Source: Mytilus edulis
Taxonomy: Eukaryota; Mollusca; Bivalvia; Mytilida; Mytilidae
Assembly: GCF_963676685.1 (NCBI RefSeq)
Contig: NC_092345.1
Location: 26,435,585 to 26,499,584 of the forward strand
Direction of reading: 5' to 3'
Length of the DNA: 64,000 bases
Shown: one piece after another, positions 55,151 to 64,000 of the stretch
Position numbering within the stretch: the first letter of the stretch is position 1
Layout of the letters: each line of letters starts with the position of its first letter
Notes under the pieces: model-generated
Told to the model about the DNA's origin: nothing
What the model saw: the letters and a program-made list of their open reading frames with translations, nothing else
Databases searched by the model: none
Made by a program: the position numbers and the translations under genes

Positions 55151-56264
55151 TCGTGAGAAACGTAGTTGGTTAAGTTAATATAAAGTTCGAAAAGGTACCC
55201 AACTGACAGAAATAACGACATTTGACCTGGTGATAAAATGCAGTATTTGATGATCTACATATTTATAAACTGATTTTAAGTAATCTATCAGCTATTATTG
55301 GATGTATTTATGAAATATTAGTTTTTATTTTACGCCTTTAAACATATTCCTATTTTGTAATTATCACAAAGATTTTAGTAAAGCCGTAAATAGATCATAG
55401 ACAAGACTGTATCAAATCTCAAGATAATATAAAATTTGTTAAGGTGGTGTGTCTATGGTGCATTTTATTGATAGATAAGTAAATATAATTTATAATATAT
55501 CTTCTTTAATTGAATTCACTACTTTTTGTAACTTATCTAACAGCTGTTCTAGTTTTTCTACATTTATTTTTCTTCACATATTTTTTTCTTTATCTGCATG
55601 AAAAGTATTTTGAATTGAACTCTTATAAGCTGTAACCATCTATTCATGCGTAAAACAAGCGAAGTGTTTTAAAGAGATAGCTTTTCTACATCTTGTTTAT
55701 TAGCTTTTGTCAAGTTTTATACCAATTAAGGCATGGTTTTGGTTTTGGCCAATTTTCAAACTTGCACATAATGTTTGGAAAGGCAAACTGGCAACATAGA
55801 AACTGTCTACTTCATGTAGTATTTCCCTCATCATTTCCTTTGACGAAACATCGTGCATAGACAGGAACAACATAATATATTAAGAGAACATCTAGTATAA
55901 TTATTTAAATTGTCTAATATTTCAAGACTAAAAATGTTGAAAGTCATTTTTGGGGCTCGCACATACCTTTCAAATCTAATTATTATTGAAAGGTTGATGT
56001 AGAACAAGGAAAATCATACATATTTTACAAAATATAAACAAATGTTGCAATGGTAAACTTATAAATGTGAAATTTGTTTTTATTTTATGAACACATCATG
56101 CCTTAGTGTTTGTTGGACAAAGTAAAGAGTGCGAAACTTTACAACTTGCACTCACATTTGTGCCTTTTACAGTACTGTTCCAGGTAAGCATAGAGGTTTG
56201 CGCCTTTTAAAATGTTGAAATTTTGCACCCTTCCTAATTCAGAAACCTGTTGTTCAGTGGTAGT
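55151..56264. other. Intergenic DNA
   Basis: No gene or clear repeat seen. Confidence 0.45.
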
Positions 56265-56500
56265 CGTTTATTGATGAAGTTTATTATGTTTCTCTCGTTT
56301 CTCACTTTCGTATACTAGTAGATTAGACCGTTGGTTTTCCTGTTTGAATGGCTTAACACTAGTCATTTGGGGTCCTTTATAACTTGATGTTCGGTGTTCG
56401 TCCAAGCTCCTTGTTAAAGGTCGTACAATGACCTAGAATTGTTTACGTTTTACACATACAGACTTTGATGGAGAGTTGTCTCAACGGCACTCATATCCCT
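56265..56500 (-). repeat. Dispersed repeat, family 'GATGTGGTATGA' (reverse, diverged)
   Basis: GTTCAGTGGTAGTCGTTTATTG, GGGGTCCTTTATAACTTG and GGAGAGTTGTCTCAACGGCAC match in reverse. Confidence 0.7.
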
Positions 56501-56599
56501 CTTCTTATTTCTACATATTGCTCCTACTTATTTATCATAATTAATAACTAACATGGGTTTGGTAAATGATTTCTGCAATAAAACTTATGATATGAAAAA

Positions 56600-56815
56600 C
56601 AAAAAGTTGTGGTATGGTTGCCAATGAGAAAACTTTCCACAAGATACCAGAAGTAAACAACTACGGGTCAATTTGCAACGTACGGTCTTAAACAATAAGA
56701 ACAAACTAAAACGTATAGTAAGCTATAAAGGCACACAAATGATAAATGTTAAAAAATGTTAACGAGCAAACTAACTGACTTTTTTTGGTACAAAACAGCA
56801 ACAAACGACAACCAC
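56600..56815 (+). repeat. Dispersed repeat, family 'GATGTGGTATGA'
   Basis: AAAGTTGTGGTATGGTTGCC, GAGAAAACTTTCCACAAGA and ACAGCAACAAACGACAACC match the family in order. It faces the reverse copy just upstream, so the two form an inverted pair. Confidence 0.7.
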
Positions 56816-57339
56816 AAAATGACAGTCGATCTATCATGTCTCTAAAACATACAAAGAAACACACAAATATGTTGTTTGACAATCAAATTGCCCAAAATGT
56901 GCAGAATGATTACAATATAATTTCAACCATTATATACAAGTATGAAGATTAAAAATAGGTTTAACAAAGTAAATTACATGATTATTTTTTATTTTTATGT
57001 AATTGATTTTTATATGTTACAAGCATTTTCTAAATTTAGACATTTTGTAAAATGCCTGAAATTTTTAATGGAAGTTACACAGAATGCCTGGTCTGTTTCA
57101 GGTAAATTTGTAAATATGAAATACATGAAATAGATGATAAAAATATATTGTAAAGCTATAAAAAAGGGTTGATTAAAATAAATTTAAGATTATTCTTTAA
57201 AAATGCATACTGCAGGTTAAGTTTTTAATTTTACTTGTTTTAATGTCTATAATTAGAAACTCCATAGAACAGCATCTTTGTATAAGTACTCTCTCTTTAT
57301 TTCATTAATGATCTTCTTTTCATCATGGCAGAAGGGCAT
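56816..57339. other. Intergenic DNA
   Basis: No supported gene. Confidence 0.45.
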
Positions 57340-58654
57340 GTTGTTCTTACACCATAACAAAGATTTACAAACCAATTAATTGAAAATGCTGATTCTAATC
57401 AGAAAAGAATTATAAGAACAGAGAGAAAAACTATTTTGAAAAAAAATATTTGGAATAAAAGGACATTCTTCGGATTATTATCATATGCAAAGGTAGGTGC
57501 ATTTCTTCTGTTGAGCTATATCATATTTTAAAGTTTTCATAACAAGCGTTTATAAGAAAATCGGAAGGCTCCTATGAGCCTGAATTGCTCATCTAGCAAA
57601 ATATTGAAAATAAATATATGATGCACTCATTTTAACAAATGGTCAAGTAAAAAAGAGACATGATCACATATGAAAAATGATTTGACAACTTTTAATAACA
57701 TTTATTAAAAAAAAAGAAGATGTTGTATGATTGCCAATGTGACAACTCTCATTATTTTGCCTCATAGGCCTATTGAATATGTATGACATATTTGCCACTG
57801 GAAATTTGGCATTCACCAATTCATTGACAACACATTGAGACTTTTTGTTTTTCTTCTTTTTGTTTTTCTTCTTTTTTCTGCTACTAAATTCTTTTAATTG
57901 TATAAGGCCACCATTGAAAAGTTACAAATCAACAAATTTATATACATGTACTTTGAAATTGCAGATTTCATGTGTTACACTGTGGTGATGCAGAAAAATT
58001 GATTAAAAAGCGACAGTCATTGGCAGACCCTATCCTATAGTATGCATGTGCAGAGGAAATATACAGCATTGTCTTGAGAGCACATTTGAACACTGTACAA
58101 GGTGGAAGAGATAAAATGTTAAAAGAGATCAACAAGAAGTACGCAAATGTGACAAGGCATGCTCTGAATTTATTTAAAGAAAATTGTTTCAACTCAAAAA
58201 AAGGAAGATTGCCAGTATAGGTCTAGTTGTTAAGCCGTTGATAAGTAATGACTTTAACAGTAGAACTCAGGTTGATTTAGTAGACATTCAGTCTATAAGA
58301 GATGGTGATTTAAGATTTATTATGCATTTTCAAGATCATCTGACCAAGTTTGCTATATTGCTAGCACTTACATCAAGGCACACCTCAGAAGTCGCCTATC
58401 AGCTACTGGATATATTTTTACTTTTTGGTGCCCAACATATCCTGCAGTCGGATAATGGATGTGAATTTACGGCCAATATTATCAAAGAACTCAAAGACAT
58501 GTGGGCAGATTGTACAATAGTTCATGGAAAACCTCGACATACTCAAACACAAGGAAGTGTCGAAAGAAGAAATGCAGATATCAAAGACATGCTGGTTATA
58601 AAGGAAATCATGATAGTAAATACAAGCCCGGGAAAATCAAAGTTACTGAAATAA
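57340..58654 (+). pseudogene. Broken Ginger/KRAB-A-type integrase (DDE transposase) relic
   Basis: The clearest part is 58184-58654, an rve-type integrase core: FNSRTQVDLVDIQS (first Asp), HLTKFAILLALTSR, FLLFGAQHILQSDNGCEF (second Asp) and GKPRHTQTQGSVERRNADIKDML (Glu), a D-D-E set with 36 residues between the last two. Upstream at about 57960-58184 is a broken zinc-binding region (GGRDKMLKEINKKYANVTRHALNLF) with an in-frame stop near 58040 and a frameshift near 58185. An N-terminal piece may lie at 57340-57480. It resembles the integrase-bearing proteins of bivalves often labelled KRAB-A domain-containing protein 2, related to Ginger elements. The sequence after DIKDML is unrelated, so it is truncated. 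Non-functional. Confidence 0.85.
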
Positions 58655-58677
58655 TTAATTTTTAATAATAAAATATA

Positions 58678-58715
58678 TAAAAGAGGGACGAAAGATACCA
58701 AAGGGACACTTTATA
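58678..58715 (+). repeat. Short fragment of the 'AGAGGGACAGTCAAAC' repeat
   Basis: AAAGAGGGACGAAAGATACC and AAAGGGACA match the left end only. Confidence 0.6.
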
Positions 58716-58789
58716 GGACAGCCCTTTTTTAAAATAACATACTAATTTTTAATTGAATGTATAATAACAGTCTTTTTTTGGTTAATGGC

Positions 58790-59055
58790 TCAACTGCGTA
58801 CTTTATTTGGCCTTTGTAACTTATTTGAAATCGATCGTCACTGATGATTCTTTTGCAGACGAAACGAGTGTCTTGCGTAAATAACAATGTAATCCTGGTA
58901 TATATATGATGAGTTTATTTACAACCATTGGGTCGATGCCACTGCTGGTGGAGTTTTAATTCCCCGAGGGTATCACTAGCCCAGAAGTCAGTTAGTGCTG
59001 ACATGAATTATCATTAATATGGTCATATTTATAAATTAACTGTTTACAAAATAGG
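58790..59055 (+). mobile_element. Retrozyme-type solo repeat (ribozyme on + strand)
   Basis: Reverse orientation relative to the arrays: the ribozyme block, AATCCTGGTATATATATG, then GGGTCGATGCCACTGCTGG and the hairpin region to TTGTAAACAG-like sequence. It lies just downstream of gene D on the opposite strand. Confidence 0.8.
58833..58880 (+). ncRNA. Hammerhead motif (solo, + strand)
   Basis: GATCGTCACTGATGATTC, loop, CAGACGAAACGAGTGTC and TTGCGTAA. CUGAUGA and CGAAAC are intact, but the G after CUGAUGA that pairs with the C before GAAA is U. Weak or inactive. Confidence 0.7.
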
Positions 59056-59164
59056 TATTTGAAATTATTATGTTCTAAGACTTATCAACATGACTCAAAA
59101 TATTTATTCAAAATAATTATCAAATAGTTACTGAACTTTTTGATATTCTCATCAACGAACTGTT

Positions 59165-59190
59165 TCAATGATGGTTCGACCTTTTGTCAC
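59165..59190 (-). CDS. Gene D last exon (C-terminus and stop)
   Basis: Acceptor AATTCTTTTTTTTTAG, then GT GAC AAA AGG TCG AAC CAT CAT TGA. Its flank aligns with the gene C last exon (GTTTCA and GGTT landmarks). An AATAAA lies about 57 nt downstream (59108-59103). Confidence 0.65.
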
Positions 59191-61492
59191 CTAAAAAAAA
59201 AGAATTAAAAATCAGAAAATTGAAACATACGATACTGATTATTGTCTAACGACCATGTCATTTTTATCGGAAATATCATCAAGCGCAAGTTTTTGTAAAT
59301 TTGATACCAATCAGCGGATTTTTTGTTTATATTTACGATTAAATTAGTTCAATTAAAATGGACATTATACAGTATTGTCATACGTTTTTGTTGATTCAAT
59401 GTATGGTTAAAAATAGTCAACATCAATTAAACAAGTGCCAAACGATAAAGGTGTTTTTTTATATAAAATGATTCAATTTTCTTTAATTGATGTTTTTATG
59501 TTATTAGTTAGTTATCCCTCTTTGTTCCTTTGTGAAATATTCTAAAGATTTACATGTAATAAGTGCTTATAAAAGAAGTCAAAATCACATTGCCAACCAA
59601 TTTCTCCTAGATAAAACTTTTTTTATTTCTTTAGTTTTGTAAATAAGTTAAAACTCCATAGTTTTAACGGCCAATAAAAACAGATTCTAGAATCCATTAT
59701 TGTTTGTATCAAACACCTGACTTGTTGAAAATCACTTAAGAGTAAGAAAATAAAATTGTAATACCTTTTTGCCTTTGACCCAATTGAAAATGACGAAAAT
59801 AAACATGTTTTTTAACAATAAAATAGATAATTCAAAGGAACCGTGCCTTTATATCTATTCTTTGTCTGATAGTCGTTTTGAAGCCTTCAATAAGAAGAGA
59901 CAACAAAAACTTCACATAAAGTTTAAGTCGGTCATAACCAACGTTTGAACGTGATCACAGAAGTTGAAGACTATAAATCTATGCAATATACTAGTATTCA
60001 GGGTTATATCAACATAATAGGATGAAATATTATATTCTAACAATCTGAAAAACATTTTCATGTATTGCCCTATAACTTCTGTTCAAGAAAAATAAATAAT
60101 TATAACGTTAAGATAACACATAACATACTAATATTTTGTCATACAATTGAAAGGTTTAGCTAGCTTTTTATCATGGTTTATTTCACTATTTTCTTCGTAA
60201 GAAAATGCATGAAACAAGTCAGGAATATGACTTCTGTTTTCCTATTTGTTTAAGCTGTTGATTTTGACATTTCCTAATTGGCTTTTAGATTTGAATTTTT
60301 CCTGGATATCAGTATGTTTGTTATTTTACTTTTTTTGTAATTTAAAAGAGAATGGAAATATGGAATGTGTCAAAGAAACAACAACCCGACCAAATAGCGG
60401 AAAACAGCCTGAGTTAACTTGAAATATAAATTGTTATAAATACAGATATCTTAGTGCTGGTTAAGTAATCAGAGAAAATGGACTAATAAAGATAAAACTA
60501 CTTGCCACGAATACAACATCCATTGTAAAGTTGACAGTTGTAGTAGTGCTTTTTATTGTAATAATAGTAGCCTTTGTTGTTATAAAAGTAGTAATCCTTT
60601 GGACAGCCGTTATGGCTGGTGCAGTAATAATGCAATTTGCTGTATGGGTTGCCTAAAATACAATAAAAAAACAGAAAGAACACATGAAAATAATAAAGTT
60701 CAAAATTAGGAATAAAATAAAAGCATTACTAAGATTTACAATACAATTCAAATATGAAAGATTTAAAGTATGCGATTATTTGATAAAATCAACGCTTTGT
60801 TAGTATGTTTGTATGCTGTTATATTAAGATGAAAGGACTGTCGCTCAGTGGTTGTCGTTTGTTGATATGGTTCTTAAGTGTTTCTCTTGTCTGGTTTTTA
60901 TAGACTGGTGGTTTTCCTGTTTGCCATTTTTGAATTGTTTTACACAAGCTAAATCTCTTTAAACAAATAAATCGACTGTAGGTTGAACAAGTACTAGATT
61001 ACAAGTATTTCAATTGTATATAGCTTCTGCTTTATTATATAATTTTATTAATACTCACGTGGGAGACAGCATCCTGTATAAGAATTGCAATCATACTTGT
61101 AAGACCTACTGCCATATTTGCAATACCCTCTGTTGTCATAATAATTATATCCTTCTCGACATCCACCATTAGTGCAATATCCATTACCTCTTTTACCCCG
61201 ATGTCCCTGGTGTTGGTTGTAAAAGTTATCTACAAGAAGATAGTTTCGACAAATGTGAATATGAAAGTACAGAAGGTAAATTATAGCTTAATAGCAAACA
61301 CAATGTACAAAGTAACAACAACGATAATTACAAATAATGATCACTTTTGATAAGACTACTTACCACGAAGACAACATTTTGTGCCACTTGGGCATCCATA
61401 TGTGTACCTCTTGGCACATTTGAACCCTGTGCGGCATTTTTTATTCTCACAATATCCACCCTTTCTATAACATTTTGGCCGTCGATTGTAAC
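59165..61492 (-). CDS. Gene D: secreted Cys/Tyr-rich three-domain protein, 5' partial
   Basis: Exons found are 61492-61364 (domain 1), 61229-61059 (domain 2), 60652-60506 (domain 3) and 59190-59165 (tail), all phase 1. The signal exon is not in the window and should lie beyond 64000; with a standard 58-nt exon the total is 531 nt (about 176 aa). Domains match gene C closely. The domain 1 Cys pattern is identical in spacing, including GCPSGTKCCLR, and it is even more basic. The domain 3 exon ends CGTG|GCAAGT, so the last intron would need a GC donor; unspliced, the frame ends two codons later at RGK-stop. The tail exon adds DKRSNHH. The presumed first intron contains retrozyme array 2. Confidence 0.82.
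60350..60410 (+). repeat. Fragment of the 'GAATGGAAATGGGGAATG' repeat
   Basis: GAGAATGGAAATATGGAATG and ACAACAACCCGACCAAATA match 24865-24920. Confidence 0.65.
60506..60652 (-). CDS. Gene D exon for domain 3 (five-Cys Tyr-rich)
   Basis: Acceptor TATTTTAG, GC-type donor G|GCAAGT, 147 nt. Encodes NPYSKLHYYCTSHNGC, NNKGYYYYNKKHYYN and C-x5-CCIR. Confidence 0.88.
60835..60960 (-). repeat. Fragment of 'GATGTGGTATGA' repeat (reverse) in gene D intron
   Basis: GCTCAGTGGTTGTCGTTTG and GGTGGTTTTCCTGTTTGCC match the reverse right half of the family. Confidence 0.6.
61059..61229 (-). CDS. Gene D exon for domain 2 (six-Cys)
   Basis: Acceptor CTTCTTGTAG, donor CCAC|GTGAGT, 171 nt. It has the longest linker of the family (DNFYNQHQGHRGKRGNG) followed by C-x4-C-x12-C-x10-C-x5-CCLP. 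Confidence 0.92.
61364..61492 (-). CDS. Gene D exon for domain 1 (seven-Cys basic)
   Basis: Acceptor TTTTTTAAG, donor CGTG|GTAAGT, 129 nt. Encodes C-x6-C-x4-C-x5-C-x7-C-x5-CCLR with eleven or so Lys/Arg in 43 residues. Confidence 0.92.
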
Positions 61493-62023
61493 CTTAAAAA
61501 ATAAAACGTTGATGTAGGAAAGAATTAATAGAACAAAGAGGGAATACAAATCTCAAAAAGTCTATAAAATACAAAATTTTTAAATATCTCCTCGCAAAGT
61601 TGAAGAAATAGTAGAAATATTGAATAACAATAAGATATGTACTTCTTTCATTGACAGCAATGCCATACCTTTTCTCACTCAATGTCATGATAAACTCATA
61701 TTTGTTTGAAATTATGACTCATATCTGATAATAAAAGGATACGCGTTAGAATATTTCTTCTTTTCTTCCATTTTGTAGAAATAGTTTTATTGTAAAAATA
61801 CATATTAGCTTTCAAACCCAACAAGAAAAGCGTATTTGTTTACATTTTGAACACTGTCTTATTGACAACCATACAACAATTTCTTATTCTTACATGATGA
61901 CATATTTTCCATTCTTGTTTTGAATTCGACCTCCGATCATAGCAGTTCTTTACGGCGTCCTTTTGTCACTTTCTGTATGCATTCCTATTTATAGTTATCA
62001 AAAGTACCAGGATTATAATTTTA

Positions 62024-62069
62024 TACGCCAGACGCGCGTTTCGTCTACATAAGACTCATCAGTGACGCT
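62024..62069 (-). ncRNA. Hammerhead ribozyme motif (array 2, unit 1)
   Basis: On the - strand: stem I AGCGUCA pairing with UGGCGU, CUGAUGAG, stem II GUCU-UAUGU-AGAC, CGAAAC, stem III ACGC/GCGU with no loop, cut after GUC (between 62031 and 62030). Every invariant residue of the hammerhead core is present. The loopless stem III suggests it works best as a dimer. Confidence 0.93.
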
Positions 62070-62378
62070 CAGATCAAAATAGTTAAAATGCCAAACAAAT
62101 ACAAAGTTGAAGAGCATTGAGGACCCAAAATTCCAAAAAGTTATGCCAAATACGGCTAAGGTAATCTACTCCTGGGGTAAGAAAATCCTTAGGTTTTCGA
62201 AAAATTCAAAGTTTTGTAAACAGAAAATTTATAAAAATGACCATATAATTGATATTCATGTCAACACCGAAGTGCTGACTACTGGGCTGGTGATACCCTC
62301 GGGGACGAAACGTCCACCAGCAGTGGCATCGACCCAGTGGTGTAAATAGTTATCAAAAGTACCAGGATTATAATTTTA

Positions 62379-62424
62379 TACGCCAGACGCGCGTTTCGTC
62401 TACATAAGACTCATCAGTGACGCT
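62379..62424 (-). ncRNA. Hammerhead ribozyme motif (array 2, unit 2)
   Basis: Identical to unit 1, 355 bp on. Confidence 0.93.
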
Positions 62425-62733
62425 CAGATCAAAATAGTTAAAATGCCAAACAAATACAAAGTTGAAGAGCATTGAGGACCCAAAATTCCAAAAAGTTATG
62501 CCAAATACGGCTAAGGTAATCTACTCCTGGGGTAAGAAAATCCTTAGGTTTTCGAAAAATTCAAAGTTTTGTAAACAGAAAATTTATAAAAATGACCATA
62601 TAATTGATATTCATGTCAACACCGAAGTGCTGACTACTGGGCTGGTGATACCCTCGGGGACGAAACGTCCACCAGCAGTGGCATCGACCCAGTGGTGTAA
62701 ATAGTTATCAAAAGTACCAGGATTATAATTTTA

Positions 62734-62779
62734 TACGCCAGACGCGCGTTTCGTCTACATAAGACTCATCAGTGACGCT
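62734..62779 (-). ncRNA. Hammerhead ribozyme motif (array 2, unit 3)
   Basis: Identical to unit 1. Confidence 0.93.
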
Positions 62780-63088
62780 CAGATCAAAATAGTTAAAATG
62801 CCAAACAAATACAAAGTTGAAGAGCATTGAGGACCCAAAATTCCAAAAAGTTATGCCAAATACGGCTAAGGTAATCTACTCCTGGGGTAAGAAAATCCTT
62901 AGGTTTTCGAAAAATTCAAAGTTTTGTAAACAGAAAATTTATAAAAATGACCATATAATTGATATTCATGTCAACACCGAAGTGCTGACTACTGGGCTGG
63001 TGATACCCTCGGGGACGAAACGTCCACCAGCAGTGGCATCGACCCAGTGGTGTAAATAGTTATCAAAAGTACCAGGATTATAATTTTA

Positions 63089-63134
63089 TACGCCAGACGC
63101 GCGTTTCGTCTACATAAGACTCATCAGTGACGCT
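63089..63134 (-). ncRNA. Hammerhead ribozyme motif (array 2, unit 4)
   Basis: Identical to unit 1. Confidence 0.93.
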
Positions 63135-63443
63135 CAGATCAAAATAGTTAAAATGCCAAACAAATACAAAGTTGAAGAGCATTGAGGACCCAAAATTCCA
63201 AAAAGTTATGCCAAATACGGCTAAGGTAATCTACTCCTGGGGTAAGAAAATCCTTAGGTTTTCGAAAAATTCAAAGTTTTGTAAACAGAAAATTTATAAA
63301 AATGACCATATAATTGATATTCATGTCAACACCGAAGTGCTGACTACTGGGCTGGTGATACCCTCGGGGACGAAACGTCCACCAGCAGTGGCATCGACCC
63401 AGTGGTGTAAATAGTTATCAAAAGTACCAGGATTATAATTTTA

Positions 63444-63489
63444 TACGCCAGACGCGCGTTTCGTCTACATAAGACTCATCAGTGACGCT
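63444..63489 (-). ncRNA. Hammerhead ribozyme motif (array 2, unit 5)
   Basis: Identical to unit 1; on the - strand it is the first ribozyme that a gene D transcript would meet. Confidence 0.93.
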
Positions 63490-63704
63490 CAGATCAAAAT
63501 AGTTAAAATGCCAAACAAATACAAAGTTGAAGAGCATTGAGGACCCAAAATTCCAAAAAGTTATGCCAAATACGGCTAAGGTAATCTACTCCTGGGGTAA
63601 GAAAATCCTTAGGTTTTCGAAAAATTCAAAGTTTTGTAAACAGAAAATTTATAAAAATGACCATATAATTGATATTCATGTCAACACCGAAGTGCTGACT
63701 ACTG

Positions 63705-64000
63705 TGTTCAATATCGAGTACTGGTTGTTACATTTTGATTTTTTGGGTCTTTTTAGTGAATACAACCAGCGTTCATCTCAGATTTTCTTTAAGGGAAAAT
63801 TGTGTTGATTCATCTTCAGTTCTTGTGTTTTTTTAACCTGTGTAATTGGAGGAGAATTCTAATGTTTATTATCGTTGCATACATGGAAAAAGACTATTGC
63901 TTTTATGCACTCTCGGAAATGATTGGTATTTGTTAGAACACATTCTGATCACATTGAGCTTTCTTTTAGCAGCTTCACACTAACCCAATAGACAGGTTTG
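63705..64000. other. DNA right of array 2
   Basis: No exon seen; specifically, no signal-peptide exon resembling those of genes A-C. Confidence 0.55.

Larger units (their letters stand above)
61991..63704 (-). mobile_element. Retrozyme-type tandem array 2, 355-bp units
   Basis: Four full units and a partial fifth, starting ATAGTTATCAAAAGTACC at 61991, 62346, 62701, 63056 and 63411. Within what I could compare by eye the units are identical. The right edge breaks inside the unit at GCTGACTACTG (63704). The + strand 80-93 codon frames in each unit start at TTG and are not genes. It lies upstream of gene D domain 1, with ribozymes in sense with gene D. Confidence 0.95.

Noticed and set aside
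61991-63704. CRISPR-like array
   Set aside because: The period is 355 bp with no spacer variation, in eukaryotic DNA.
62107-63808. Five nearly identical 80-93 codon + strand frames in array 2 (and 68-80 codon frames in array 1)
   Set aside because: They start at TTG or chance ATG codons, run through the ribozyme repeat on the opposite strand, are interrupted in one array 1 unit, and are not kept in solo copies. They reflect repeat identity.

Overview
The window looks like AT-rich nuclear DNA from a marine mussel (Mytilus or a close relative). The reasons are spliced genes with short phase-1 exons, GT-AG (and one probable GC-AG) introns, non-LTR and Penelope-like retroelements, and dense dispersed repeats of a kind I associate with mussel genomes. 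The species is inferred and was not tested by a search. Nothing is organised like a prokaryotic region.

Host genes. I can reconstruct four paralogous genes for small secreted cysteine/tyrosine-rich proteins. Gene A is on the + strand (exons 17026-17083, 27787-27945, 29195-29344, 31001-31008). Gene B is on the - strand (45979 down to 38628). Gene C is on the - strand (53712 down to 48605). Gene D is on the - strand, with its signal exon missing from the window (61492 down to 59165). Each complete gene has a 58-nt signal-peptide exon, one exon per cysteine domain and a tiny last exon. Every intron is phase 1. A and B have two cysteine domains (124 and 127 aa); C and D have three (171 aa and about 176 aa). 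A, B and C share a promoter block (CATCTG box, TATA-like element, short 5' UTR). I do not recognise a named family. Antimicrobial-type or byssus/shell-type secreted proteins are both possible.

Mobile DNA. Intron 1 of gene A (about 10.7 kb) holds two Penelope-like reverse transcriptase fragments, a nearly full-length non-LTR retrotransposon with an imperfect 14-bp target duplication (13-kb element just upstream of gene A), a 5'-truncated second LINE, and a hAT-type non-autonomous transposon with perfect 8-bp target duplications. Elsewhere there is a palindromic MITE, tRNA-related SINEs, a broken Ginger/KRAB-A-type integrase, and a roughly 2-kb element with a second repeat nested in it, sitting 17 nt from a splice donor of gene B.

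Most notable system. The tandem arrays of about 350-356 bp (35.3-36.8 kb; 62.0-63.7 kb; a dimer at 19.3-19.9 kb) and their solo copies carry hammerhead self-cleaving ribozyme motifs, mostly on the - strand. They look like 'retrozymes': non-autonomous retroelements thought to spread through small circular RNAs. Two sequence families keep the catalytic core while changing both sides of the stems. Decayed versions of the motif lie in sense downstream of the Penelope-like reverse transcriptase. The 62-kb array lies inside the presumed first intron of gene D in the transcribed orientation, and solo copies lie in two introns of gene B, also in sense.

The remaining spans (0-0.7, 1.4-3.4, 7.6-9.5, 20.0-20.3, 46-48, 51.6-53.6, 53.8-57.3 and 63.7-64 kb) show no gene I can support.
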